Source: Lentisphaeria bacterium
GTDB lineage: Bacteria; Verrucomicrobiota; Lentisphaeria; Victivallales; UBA1829
Assembly (NCBI GenBank): GCA_017615635.1
Contig: JAFZZR010000186.1
Span: forward strand, 1 to 42,190
DNA: 42,190 nucleotides
Direction: 5' to 3'
In this document: positions 23,041 to 31,137 of the stretch, piece after piece
Position numbering within the stretch: position 1 is the stretch's first letter
Layout: every line of letters begins with the position of its first letter
Notes under the pieces: model-generated
Told to the model about the DNA's origin: nothing
Database searches by the model: none
What the model saw: the letters and a program-made list of their open reading frames with translations, nothing else
Position numbers and translations under genes: made by a program

Positions 23041-25482
23041 TCACTTGTCTCCCATATCGACAAGAGGCGAAGCATCCGGTTTGACAAGGACCACGAGGTC
23101 GCACCAGGTGGCGTTTTCCTTTTTGGATGATGGTACGTAGGCCGGTCCCGTGAACTTGGCGTGAAACCAGAGGTCCCATCGGTTGCCGTCGGAAACGCCG
23201 TCGTCGGGACGGAAGGCGGAGCCTAACGGCATGTGGAAGAACCAGAAATGTCCATAGAAGTTGCAATTGTCGTTGAGCTCGATTCCCGGCAGTTTGTACC
23301 AGTGATACTTTTCGTCCTTCGGGATGTCCTGGAGAATGACCTTCGGACTGCCGCCGAAGCCGAACTCCGTGGCGTAAAATTTCCATCGTCCGTTCGGATC
23401 GCTCCTGAATTTCCCCTCTCCATGGCAGGATTCGTCAGGATAGCTGCTGCAGATGGCTTCGCCCATGATCGCCTCCTCGTCTTTTACAAGAGCCGAGTAA
23501 TGCTGCGGTTTCTGAACAAAGAGTCCGGGCGGCATTACACGGAGCTTTTCTTCCGAAATTGCCCGGAACTCCTTCGGCGGCCGCAGGGAGCCACTCCCGA
23601 AGGCCTGCAGTTCCGCGTCGCAGTCGAGTCGCGTCTTGACCCAGCGGGAACGCACGTCGAGCTCCTTGCCGCCGAAGCGTTCCATGTGGGCATGGCTGTA
23701 GTCTCGGCACTCATCCTTGAGCCGTTTCATTGAGATCCCTGCCGCTTCGAAAGCCTTTTCATAGAGCCAGGGACGCTGAATGGCGATCCAGAGTATCGGC
23801 AGCAGTTCGTCATGCACGCGCCGTCTTTCCGGCGTGCCGTCCGGGACCATGGCGGCGGCATCCTGCAATAATCTGTAGGAAGAAACGACGAAATCCGCCG
23901 TCTGATACGCCCAGGGCGGGACGTTCATCCCGGGCTTCAGCGAAATGTCCGCCGCGACTGAGGCGCGAAGACGTTCCAGGTACTGTCTGAGGTTCGAAGC
24001 TGCCTTTCCGTAGTGTCCCTCCAGAAAAATGTCGATAAGCCGTTCGGTGTCTTCCTGCGGATCCATGAGCAACCGGTTTCCGATGAAATACTGCAAATCA
24101 ATGAAATTCTGCGGTTTGTAGGGATGTCTGCTCGCTTCGATGAAAACGGCCTTGACTCCTATGGAGGAGAAATATTGCAGGTCGGGCTGGATGGTGTCAA
24201 GAATTGTCTCCAGTCTGGGCGGCTCGAAGAACGAGCTCATGTTCCAGTAGTCCCATACGACAAGCTGTCCGCCCAACTCGCGGAACTGCTCGAATTTCTT
24301 TCGGGCGGGGGCGTTCAGGGGGTGCGCCAGAGGACGAAAATAGTCGCAGGTCACGAAGAGATCGGCAACCTGTATGGCGACATTGTGACGGGGACGCACG
24401 CGGATACCCTCGCAGGAGGAGGCCGCGCCGTACGCACAGGTCCGTATCTGAATATCGGGAAAGGACTTCTCCACCTCTTCGGCGAGGCTGTTCACAAAGC
24501 GCAGAAGCAGTCCGAAGTCCTTGCCTCCCTCCTCCCGGATAATGGCGGAACATTCCGGGCACTTGCAGATATAAGGAAAGAGATCGAGCAGCGAGACGTC
24601 ATAGCAAATGGGCCACTCCTCACGGGGAAGACGCTCCCGATCCTCCCTGATGATTTCCAGAAGACGTGCGGTGGCAATCCTCTGTACGTCCGGGTTGGAA
24701 AGACAGAGCGAGCCGCCTGCTTCATCCGTGCGGGGCCGTATCCGTTCGCCCTTCTCGTTCATGGAAAAGTATTCGGGATGGGCGTCGAAGTATTTGGACG
24801 GCTCCACGTAGAGGCAGAGGGTATGCCAGGACGGCTGCGTGGTGATGTAGGTGAGGCCGCCCTCGTAAAGCGGGAGGAGTCGCCGATGCTGGCGGCCGTT
24901 GGCGCCGCACCGCAGCAGCCACATCTGGTAGGCCGTACACCCTTCCTCCGGCATCCCCATGATGGTGGAGAGAACAGGGAACCGGTCGTAAATGACGCGT
25001 CCGTTGAAATGTGGCTTTCCCCGGCAGGTGAGCCCGTTTGCCTGATGGACGGGCAATGCAGGCATCCGCGTGCTCTCCATGGTAAGTGGATAACATCCCA
25101 GGCGGTTGAGAAGCTGCCAGACGGCGTAGAATGTCCCGATGGGGCGGCCACCCGTTACGATGAGGTTCTCACCAACCTGCAGGACAAGCCATTCCTCATT
25201 CTGAAAATCCTCCGGAAGGTATCCGTTCTTCTGCGCGAACTCCGTCTGTCCGACATAGATGGCAGGCCGTCCGTTCACTTCCCGCTCCTGAACAAGTTCA
25301 AAGCTGACGCCGGTTATCTTGCTCAGAAATTCGCTCAGGTCCTCCATGGCGAGCTTCTCGAAACGCGATGGAGAGGACGATGCTGCGATGACGCAGGCGG
25401 GATTTCCGTCGCGCACGAAGTCGAAGGCGGAGATTTCCGCCGCAAACAGAAGAATCATTGAGAGAATAATATGTTTTGTCAT
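23041..25482 (-). CDS. secreted DUF4838 protein, glycoside-hydrolase-like
   Basis: This large exported protein of 813 residues has a signal peptide at 1-19 (MTKHIILSMILLFAAEISA). Residues of about 30-130 resemble the N-terminal alpha/beta domain that precedes family 67/20-type catalytic barrels (EFLSKITGVSFELVQE, YVGQTEFAQKNG). Residues of about 200-500 fit DUF4838, a TIM-barrel-like family in polysaccharide utilisation (ICKCPECSAIIREEGG, RFVNSLAEEVEKSFPDIQIRTCAYG). The C-terminal 170 residues are beta-rich and could be a carbohydrate-binding module. With uxaC elsewhere in the window an alpha-glucuronidase-like role is conceivable but unproven. It is the last gene of a three-gene minus-strand cassette. 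Confidence 0.82.
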   Translation of the reverse strand: MTKHIILSMILLFAAEISAFDFVRDGNPACVIAASSSPSRFEKLAMEDLSEFLSKITGVSFELVQEREVNGRPAIYVGQTEFAQKNGYLPEDFQNEEWLVLQVGENLIVTGGRPIGTFYAVWQLLNRLGCYPLTMESTRMPALPVHQANGLTCRGKPHFNGRVIYDRFPVLSTIMGMPEEGCTAYQMWLLRCGANGRQHRRLLPLYEGGLTYITTQPSWHTLCLYVEPSKYFDAHPEYFSMNEKGERIRPRTDEAGGSLCLSNPDVQRIATARLLEIIREDRERLPREEWPICYDVSLLDLFPYICKCPECSAIIREEGGKDFGLLLRFVNSLAEEVEKSFPDIQIRTCAYGAASSCEGIRVRPRHNVAIQVADLFVTCDYFRPLAHPLNAPARKKFEQFRELGGQLVVWDYWNMSSFFEPPRLETILDTIQPDLQYFSSIGVKAVFIEASRHPYKPQNFIDLQYFIGNRLLMDPQEDTERLIDIFLEGHYGKAASNLRQYLERLRASVAADISLKPGMNVPPWAYQTADFVVSSYRLLQDAAAMVPDGTPERRRVHDELLPILWIAIQRPWLYEKAFEAAGISMKRLKDECRDYSHAHMERFGGKELDVRSRWVKTRLDCDAELQAFGSGSLRPPKEFRAISEEKLRVMPPGLFVQKPQHYSALVKDEEAIMGEAICSSYPDESCHGEGKFRSDPNGRWKFYATEFGFGGSPKVILQDIPKDEKYHWYKLPGIELNDNCNFYGHFWFFHMPLGSAFRPDDGVSDGNRWDLWFHAKFTGPAYVPSSKKENATWCDLVVLVKPDASPLVDMGDK

Positions 25483-25600
25483 GACTGCAGTTCCTCGGGG
25501 ACCTCCATCAGCATCTTGCTTGATGAAAATTCCGCTTGTTTTGGCTTGAAAATCGTCAACAAATATTTTGTATTCCGCATCAGGTTAATGTCAAAGTCCG

Positions 25601-26182
25601 TCAGCAGCCGAATCCCTTCAGTATGGAATCCACCTGCGCCGCGCTTTCAAAGACAACGGCGTTCCAGCCATGTGTCTGTGCCCCTGCAATGTTTTCCGGC
25701 AGGTCATCCACATACAGCAGCGGCTTTCCGAAACGCGTCTCGAATGCGTTCAGCATGGTTTCCGACGGTTTGAACGCACCGGCCTTGTAACTGAAAATCC
25801 CGTCGGTGATGATCTCCTTTGCGTCCAGAAGCGCCAAAGTCCGTTCCACGTGCGGACGGTTGATGTCCGAAAAAAAGACGGGACGGACTCCGCGTTCGGG
25901 GAGGGACGCCACCAGTTCCCGCATACCGGGATTCGCCTCAACAAGCAATGATCCAAAGAGTTCCCGGATGCGTTCCACGCCCGGCTGCGGCGCGGGAAGT
26001 CCATTCCGCACGGCGGCAAAAAACTCCTCCGGTGTGAGTTCGCCAAGGTTGAGGCTCAAAACAAGCTCCCGAAGCCAGGGCGGCGGCTCCGCAAAACCGA
26101 CTCCCCCATAAAACCGCTGCAGCTCGACGTGTATGCAGACTCCGCCGATGTCCAAAGCCAGAATGTTGCTTTTTCCCTTCAT
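25601..26182 (-). CDS. HAD-superfamily hydrolase
   Basis: The protein has 193 residues with the HAD fold. The first motif reads ILALDIGGVCIHV, where the usual D-x-D is D-I-G, so the second Asp is missing as in some non-phosphatase HADs. Motif II is PVFFSDIN, and motif IV is LLYVDDLPENIAGAQ. The ATG at 26180-26182 has GAGG/AGGA just upstream; an earlier ATG at 26203 overlaps the pseudopilin stop. Its closest look is to YihX/epoxide-hydrolase-N-terminal-like HADs with sugar-phosphate substrates. It sits between the pseudopilin and the DUF4838 gene, suggesting a role in sugar handling. Confidence 0.78.
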   Translation of the reverse strand: MKGKSNILALDIGGVCIHVELQRFYGGVGFAEPPPWLRELVLSLNLGELTPEEFFAAVRNGLPAPQPGVERIRELFGSLLVEANPGMRELVASLPERGVRPVFFSDINRPHVERTLALLDAKEIITDGIFSYKAGAFKPSETMLNAFETRFGKPLLYVDDLPENIAGAQTHGWNAVVFESAAQVDSILKGFGC

Positions 26183-26192
26183 GTCCTGTCCT

Positions 26193-26861
26193 CTATTTCT
26201 CATATTTCATGCCGACCCAACGTTGATCAGCGCCCTTCCAAAAGTAGAATGATTCCTCATCGGTGTATTTCTGAGCGCATTCCATTGCCGTGGTGTTTCC
26301 GACATGCCCGTCGAAATAGAGCATGTTCGCCTTCTTGAGATGCCATTCCTTGATGCTGCTCCAGAGGCCATACGCAATATTTTCATTCACTTCGGTCTTC
26401 ACTTGGATATACTGGTACCAGGATTGATGCGGCCAGTCGCGCTTGGAATCGGCAATCATGGACTGGAGGGAGGGGGATTTCTTCAGCGAGTTTGCCTTGC
26501 GTCCGGCGGACTGAAGATTCATGGCGTAGTTGCTGGGCGGAACATTGTTATAGCCGATGTCCGCTTTGTGCGTGGGACAAATATAGATTTCCGATTTTTG
26601 CGTTCCGCTCACTTCCGCCAGCTGGTTGACGAAATCACTTGCCGGAACGGTGCCTGTCTTGAACATCGTGAAGGAGTCACTTACATCCAGATATAGCTGA
26701 ACCTGATACCCCTGCTGCCTGAGGTTGTTGAGACACTGCGTACTGTGAGCCATGTCTTTCACTCTGCTCAGGGAAGGCAGAAGCATGCCCGCCAGCACGG
26801 CGATAATGGCGATGACGACCAGCAACTCGATGAGCGTAAAAAATCTCGTCAACATCATCAT
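26193..26861 (-). CDS. pseudopilin-type secreted protein with prepilin N-terminus and H-x9-DG motif
   Basis: About 220 residues long. It starts at one of three consecutive ATGs (26861, 26858, 26855), and AAAGGAG is best spaced for the second or third. Residue 8 onward gives [25 protein letters not shown], the type IV prepilin methylation/assembly helix. The residue before the Phe is Phe rather than the canonical Gly. The C-terminal [14 protein letters not shown] is the H-x9-DG element of the large PVC-group pseudopilin family. In these bacteria such proteins are often encoded beside glycosidase genes, as here. It is likely a minor pilin or exported substrate-binding fibre; function unproven. 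First gene of its operon. Confidence 0.85.
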   Translation of the reverse strand: MMMLTRFFTLIELLVVIAIIAVLAGMLLPSLSRVKDMAHSTQCLNNLRQQGYQVQLYLDVSDSFTMFKTGTVPASDFVNQLAEVSGTQKSEIYICPTHKADIGYNNVPPSNYAMNLQSAGRKANSLKKSPSLQSMIADSKRDWPHQSWYQYIQVKTEVNENIAYGLWSSIKEWHLKKANMLYFDGHVGNTTAMECAQKYTDEESFYFWKGADQRWVGMKYEK

Positions 26862-26914
26862 GGAACTCCTTTCGTTGGTAAATTTGCTCAACAGATTTTC
26901 TTTTTCTGCATCGC

Positions 26915-26943
26915 AATATACTACAAAAGGATCTGAAGTACAA
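26915..26943 (-). promoter_or_regulatory. predicted promoter of the pseudopilin-HAD-DUF4838 cassette
   Basis: On the minus strand TTGTAC (26943-26938) and TATATT (26920-26915) are 17 bp apart. Transcription would begin near 26908, about 45-50 bases before the ATG cluster. An inverted repeat lies just upstream of the -35 box. Confidence 0.55.
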
Positions 26944-26963
26944 TCGCCGATCAGGGCAAAGAT

Positions 26964-26998
26964 ATACAATATCGTATCGATTATATTCGATATTGTAT
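26964..26998. promoter_or_regulatory. perfect 11-bp inverted repeat, regulator-site candidate
   Basis: ATACAATATCG (26964-26974) and CGATATTGTAT (26988-26998) are exact inverted repeats 13 bp apart. They sit about 20 bp upstream of the predicted -35 of the pseudopilin promoter and 11 bp before the glycosyltransferase stop codon. Position upstream of the promoter suits an activator. An intrinsic terminator is less likely because no U-run follows in either direction. Confidence 0.5.
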
Positions 26999-27003
26999 CA
27001 CAG

Positions 27004-27023
27004 CCGGATCAGCGGGCTTCGGG
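27004..27023. repeat. 20-bp direct repeat, right copy
   Basis: This is identical to 22998-23017 and in the same orientation. It covers the last codons and stop of the glycosyltransferase gene (Glu-Ala-Arg-stop on the minus strand). At this copy the matching arm that forms the hairpin at 22989-23020 is absent. Confidence 0.7.
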
Positions 27024-28988
27024 TACGTCCGGCACCGCATCGGGCGCGGGTACGACCAGAACCAGCATCTTCTTCCGGATGACTTTCCTGTATTTTTTCA
27101 CGGCCTTCGATTTTTCCGGATCCTCTCCCCGGGCCAGCGCCTCTTCCATCTCTTCGCGCGCCTTGCGGTCCGTCAGAGTTTCCGGTTCGCGGATGACGCC
27201 CGGAGCAAAGTCCCAGGGGCCGGAAATGAAGCGCTGCCGGATATGATCAGGCAGACGGGTGGATTCGAAAGCATCGAAACGGCCGATGACCGCGCCGCCT
27301 TCCGCATCGATCTTCTTCAGAAATTCGGCGAATTCCTTCGGCCCGCCGATCTCCGAGGTGTCGTCGGTGAAGCTCCGGGTATGCCGGTCCTGTTTTGCCG
27401 GCCCGTAAAGGGCGGCGTTCTTCGGCAGATCCAGATAAAAGACGCCGTAGGAGAGATCCGTGCCGAAAAAGGCCACATTCTCTTCGGGGATCCGGTTCTT
27501 TTCGAAGAACGTGGTCTTCAGACTCCGGTAAAAGCCGCGGCCGGACCGGAAGACCGGATTCCCGCTGACGTACGGAAAGATCATGGAGAAAAGAATGATG
27601 ATCGCCGCCGTCGCAAGCGGAATAAGACGGTCTCCGCAGGAGATCTCGGGGATCAGCCCGAAAACAGGTTTCCCCGTTGCCCGTTCCCGCCGGATCATGA
27701 TGAACCGGTAAACCAGGAGAACGGCTCCCAGGAACGGAGTCAGGAAATAGAAGAGTCCCAGAAACGCATCCGGCGTTCTCATGGTATGCGGCAGGAATTT
27801 CGAAGCAGTCAGCGAAAAGAGGATCGGGACGGACAGCAGGAAGATTCCGGCCGCGGGCAGAAGAAGATCCACGATCCGCAGGAGGATCTTCGTGATCCGG
27901 AATATCGGGCCGGAACAGCATTCCGAGAGAAAGTGTCCGCAGAAGATCATGCAGAACGGGACGATGGGCAGGATATAGTAGACGCGGCGGGAGCGTGAGG
28001 CGGAAAAGAGGAGAAAGATCAGGACTGTGACAACGAAAAGCCAGATCTCGTCTTTGGATGCCTCTTTTCGGATCAGTTTCCGGCAGGCGTCCGCAAAGGC
28101 CAGAGGGAATATCAGCGACCAGGGAATAAGAAGCCGGGGCAGGAAAACGAAGTAGCACCAGAAAGGTTCGTTTTTGTGGTCCCACGGATTGACCGCACGC
28201 AGGATGTTTTCCCGGAAAACCAAAACGATCCCGCTGGCGCCGTATTCGCCGCGAGAGAGAGTTTCCAGCAGGAAGGGGATAATGTAAATGACCATTCCGG
28301 TCAGGAATCCGCCCACAGCCCGGAGATTGAGATGGAAGCGGATCCTTTTGTTGATGATCATGTCGGCCGCCGCGGCGGCCGCCGGAATGACGAAGGCCGC
28401 CAGTCCTTTTGTCTGGGCGCCCACGGCGCAGATCGTCCAGAAGAGGGTGTATTGGAAATAGGATTTTTTCTCCCGGCACCGGAGATACCAGGCAACGGCC
28501 GCAATGATGAAGGCTGTGTTCTCCATGTCGGCTTCGGCGAGCCGGCCCCAGAACACGAAGCTGTACGTGGAAACACTGAGCCATCCCGCGATCAGGGCCG
28601 CCCGTTCCGAAAACAGCCGTTTGGCAATGTTCATGACGGACCCCAGGGCAAGCAGGGCGGCGAGGGCGCTGGGCAGCCGGGCCGAGAATTCGTTGACTTC
28701 TCCGCCCTGGAGCAGGGAAACGATGGCGATCAGCCAGTAGCTTATCAGCGGTTTGTCAAAATAGGGGACACCGTTGATGGTCGGATGAAGCCAGTCGCCG
28801 CTCCGGAGCATTTCGTTCGCCACGGCCAGCCAGCGTCCCTCGGATCCGGAAACGGCGCCCGTTCCCAGCCGCAGGAAAAGAAGCAGGATCGCCGTGCCCC
28901 AGAGAAACAGATATTCCTTGTTCTTTTTTATCTGACCCGGCAGCGCGCTGCTGCAGTCCTGAAAGCGGAGAAGTGTGAAGTCCGCCAT
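27009..28988 (-). CDS. ArnT/PMT-family membrane glycosyltransferase
   Basis: The protein has 659 residues and is polytopic, with about a dozen hydrophobic segments in the first 480 residues. The N-terminal GSEGRWLAVANEMLRSGDWLHP then PYFDKPLISYW is the hallmark of ArnT-like undecaprenyl-phosphate-sugar glycosyltransferases. Those move a lipid-linked sugar (4-amino-arabinose in the type enzyme) to lipid A or glycans on the periplasmic face. The C-terminal 150 residues form a soluble domain ending in a basic Lys/Arg-rich stretch. It follows, by 6 bp, the DegT/ArnB-type aminotransferase, which could make the amino sugar. arnA, arnC and arnD homologues are not seen here. Confidence 0.88.
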   Translation of the reverse strand: MADFTLLRFQDCSSALPGQIKKNKEYLFLWGTAILLLFLRLGTGAVSGSEGRWLAVANEMLRSGDWLHPTINGVPYFDKPLISYWLIAIVSLLQGGEVNEFSARLPSALAALLALGSVMNIAKRLFSERAALIAGWLSVSTYSFVFWGRLAEADMENTAFIIAAVAWYLRCREKKSYFQYTLFWTICAVGAQTKGLAAFVIPAAAAAADMIINKRIRFHLNLRAVGGFLTGMVIYIIPFLLETLSRGEYGASGIVLVFRENILRAVNPWDHKNEPFWCYFVFLPRLLIPWSLIFPLAFADACRKLIRKEASKDEIWLFVVTVLIFLLFSASRSRRVYYILPIVPFCMIFCGHFLSECCSGPIFRITKILLRIVDLLLPAAGIFLLSVPILFSLTASKFLPHTMRTPDAFLGLFYFLTPFLGAVLLVYRFIMIRRERATGKPVFGLIPEISCGDRLIPLATAAIIILFSMIFPYVSGNPVFRSGRGFYRSLKTTFFEKNRIPEENVAFFGTDLSYGVFYLDLPKNAALYGPAKQDRHTRSFTDDTSEIGGPKEFAEFLKKIDAEGGAVIGRFDAFESTRLPDHIRQRFISGPWDFAPGVIREPETLTDRKAREEMEEALARGEDPEKSKAVKKYRKVIRKKMLVLVVPAPDAVPDVPEAR

Positions 28989-28994
28989 GGTCCG

Positions 28995-30146
28995 TCACCG
29001 GTTGGACAGAATGTCTTTGCAGGAATTGACGACGTCCGCCACATCTTCCTCGGTCATATCCGGGAAGAAGGGCAGGGAGCATATCCGCTCGGAGTTCCAC
29101 TCGGTATCGGGGAGCATGCCGGGCTTGCATCCAAAGGTATCCCGGAAGAATTTCTGAAGATGGACGCAGCGGAAATGGAGGCCCGTTCCGATGTTGCGGT
29201 CCTTGAGCTCCGCGGTGAATTCATCGCGCGTGATTTTGTCCGATACGATTCGAACCACGTAAAGATGATGCGAATGCTTGAACCCGTATCCCTCGGGATT
29301 CCGCACCGGAAGGATTTCGGGCATGGCCGAAAACGCCTCGTCGTAGAGTCCGGCGATCCGGGCACGCCGCGCATTCATTTCGTCCACCCGGGCCAGCTGA
29401 CCGATTCCCAGCACGGCCTGCATGTCGGGCATGTTGAACTTGTATCCGGGTTCCAGTACCTGGGCCTGCGGGGCGCGTCCGTGCGTCTGACGGTCGTAAG
29501 CATCGGCGCCGAGTCCGTGGAACTTGAGGCTCCGCATCCGGGCCGCAAGATCGAGGTCGTCGGTGACGAACATTCCGCCTTCGCCTGTGGTGATGTTCTT
29601 GATGGGGTGGAAGGAGAACATCACATGTCCCTTCGCGCCGATCTTTTCGCCTTTGTACTCTGCACCCAGCGCATGAGCCGCGTCTTCCACCAGCGGGATG
29701 TTGTGTTTCTCCGCAATCTTCCTCAGCGGTTCGAGATCCAGTACGGCGCCTGCAAAGTGCACCGGGACGATAAGTTTCGTCCGGGGCGTGATAGCCGCCT
29801 CCACGGCTTCCGGACGGACCATGAGCGTGTCACGGTCGCAGTCCACGAAGACCGGTTTTGCTCCGCAGAGGCAGGTGATGTTGACCATGGAGACCCAGGT
29901 CATGGAGGGGGTGATGACTTCGTCCCCGGGGCCGAGCCCCAGCGCCCGCACGAGACACTGCATGACGGATGTTTCGGAGGTCATGGCCACGGCATCCGCG
30001 CAGCCGGTGTAGGCTTTGAAGTCCGCTTCGAACTGGGCCGCTTTGGGGCCTGTGGTGATCCAGCCGGACCTCAGAACGTCCGCCACGGACGCGATTTCAC
30101 TTTCCGTGATGCAGGGCTTGGAAAAAGGAAGAAAGGTGTTTCGCAT
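28995..30146 (-). CDS. DegT/DnrJ/EryC1 (ArnB-like) PLP sugar aminotransferase
   Basis: The protein has 383 residues. It has the class features FLPFSKPCITESE, GPGDEVITPSMTW, HFAGAVLDL, VEDAAHALGAEYKG and the PLP lysine in SFHPIKNITTGEGG (about K183). It transaminates a 4-keto nucleotide sugar, as ArnB does with UDP-4-keto-arabinose. Two start codons lie two codons apart; AGGAG is only one base from the first (30152) but 7 bases from the second (30146), so I use the second. Preceded by a strong promoter. It forms an operon with the glycosyltransferase, indicating amino-sugar decoration of an envelope glycan. The exact sugar is not determined. Confidence 0.9.
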   Translation of the reverse strand: MRNTFLPFSKPCITESEIASVADVLRSGWITTGPKAAQFEADFKAYTGCADAVAMTSETSVMQCLVRALGLGPGDEVITPSMTWVSMVNITCLCGAKPVFVDCDRDTLMVRPEAVEAAITPRTKLIVPVHFAGAVLDLEPLRKIAEKHNIPLVEDAAHALGAEYKGEKIGAKGHVMFSFHPIKNITTGEGGMFVTDDLDLAARMRSLKFHGLGADAYDRQTHGRAPQAQVLEPGYKFNMPDMQAVLGIGQLARVDEMNARRARIAGLYDEAFSAMPEILPVRNPEGYGFKHSHHLYVVRIVSDKITRDEFTAELKDRNIGTGLHFRCVHLQKFFRDTFGCKPGMLPDTEWNSERICSLPFFPDMTEEDVADVVNSCKDILSNR

Positions 30147-30193
30147 GGTCATGCTCCTGATATATTGTTTTTTTGAATTTTTCTCATTCCGTT

Positions 30194-30222
30194 AATATAG
30201 CACGGTCCTCCGGTTCCTGCAA
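30194..30222 (-). promoter_or_regulatory. predicted promoter of the aminotransferase-glycosyltransferase operon
   Basis: TTGCAG (30222-30217) and TATATT (30199-30194) on the minus strand are 17 bp apart, between the truA stop and the aminotransferase start. Confidence 0.55.
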
Positions 30223-30244
30223 GAAAAGGAGGAACGTATTTCCG

Positions 30245-31057
30245 TCAGAACATCCAGAAGGGCGGCCGTTCCGGCAGATCGCCTTCCATGGATTCGCCCT
30301 CATAGAAGACTTTCTTCAGAAAAAGTCCTTTCGCGGGGGCCGTGTCCTTGCAGCGCAGCCGGTTCCTCGCCTCCAGCATGGCCTTGATTTCAGAGGGCGG
30401 AATCCGGCCCCGGCCCACGAACATGAGCGCGCCGGCCATGCTGCGGACCATCTTGTAGAGGAATCCGGTCCCCAGAAAGTACATGCCCACCAGCGGGCCG
30501 AAGGTGACGATCCGCGTATCGAGAATATGCCGGACGGGATCTTCGTATTTGGCCGCCTCCACGGCGAAGGTGGTGAAATCGTGTTCGCCCTTCAGACAGT
30601 CGATGGCTTCGCGTAGAGCATCCAGTTCCGTCATGTCTTCCATGTGCCAGCAGTAGCGGTTTGTGAACGGATTGATGTCTCCCGTATTCACCATGTAGAC
30701 ATAGGACTTCGCACAGGCGGAAAACCGGGCATTGAAGTCGTCGGAAACGATCTGCGCCGAACGGATCCGGATATCGTCGGGCAGCAGACGGTTCAGCGCC
30801 TTCTTCACCTTCCAGTCCGGAATGTAAGGGGACTCCGGCGCCCGGAAACTGCCCACGAGACCCAGCGCGTGGACACCCGCATCGGTGCGGCTGCTGCCCT
30901 GGACGCGGATCGGGATCCCGCCGAAGAGGCGCGAGAGCTTGTCTTCCAGTACCTCCTGAACGGTGATCCCGTTGGGCTGTCTCTGCCAGCCGTGGTAGGC
31001 CGTTCCGTCGTAGGATATCTCCAGACGGAAGGTCCGGATTGTTTCGTTTTCCGCCAT
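30245..31057 (-). CDS. truA: tRNA pseudouridine(38-40) synthase
   Basis: The protein has 270 residues, of usual length. The N-terminal EISYDGTAYHGWQRQPNG and the catalytic-Asp motif QGSSRTDAGVHALG are diagnostic. ARFSACAKSYVY and GTGFLYKMVRSMAGALMFVG follow. It modifies uridines 38-40 of tRNA anticodon arms. It begins 15 bp after the terminator of the oad operon, so it either depends on read-through or has a promoter inside the terminator region that I could not find. A GGAAAG site precedes the ATG at looser than usual spacing. Confidence 0.96.
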   Translation of the reverse strand: MAENETIRTFRLEISYDGTAYHGWQRQPNGITVQEVLEDKLSRLFGGIPIRVQGSSRTDAGVHALGLVGSFRAPESPYIPDWKVKKALNRLLPDDIRIRSAQIVSDDFNARFSACAKSYVYMVNTGDINPFTNRYCWHMEDMTELDALREAIDCLKGEHDFTTFAVEAAKYEDPVRHILDTRIVTFGPLVGMYFLGTGFLYKMVRSMAGALMFVGRGRIPPSEIKAMLEARNRLRCKDTAPAKGLFLKKVFYEGESMEGDLPERPPFWMF

Positions 31058-31072
31058 AATGGTTTCTTTCCG

Positions 31073-31109
31073 AAAAAAAAGGCGGGAACCGGATGAAGCA
31101 GTTCCCGCC
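31073..31109 (-). terminator. Rho-independent terminator of the oad operon
   Basis: A perfect 9-bp stem, GGCGGGAAC (31081-31089) with GTTCCCGCC (31101-31109), is followed on the minus strand by eight T residues. It stands 28 bp after the oadB stop. Confidence 0.9.
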
Positions 31110-31137
31110 GGATGTCAAATGACCGATGCGTTCTCCG

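Noticed and set aside
22998-27023. The repeat-bracketed cassette as an insertion sequence or integron
   Set aside because: It has no transposase or integrase and no terminal inverted repeats; only a direct repeat is visible, so it is reported as a possible past insertion instead.
28176-30176. Long plus-strand ORF opposite the glycosyltransferase and aminotransferase
   Set aside because: It is an antisense shadow with atypical composition and no start signals.
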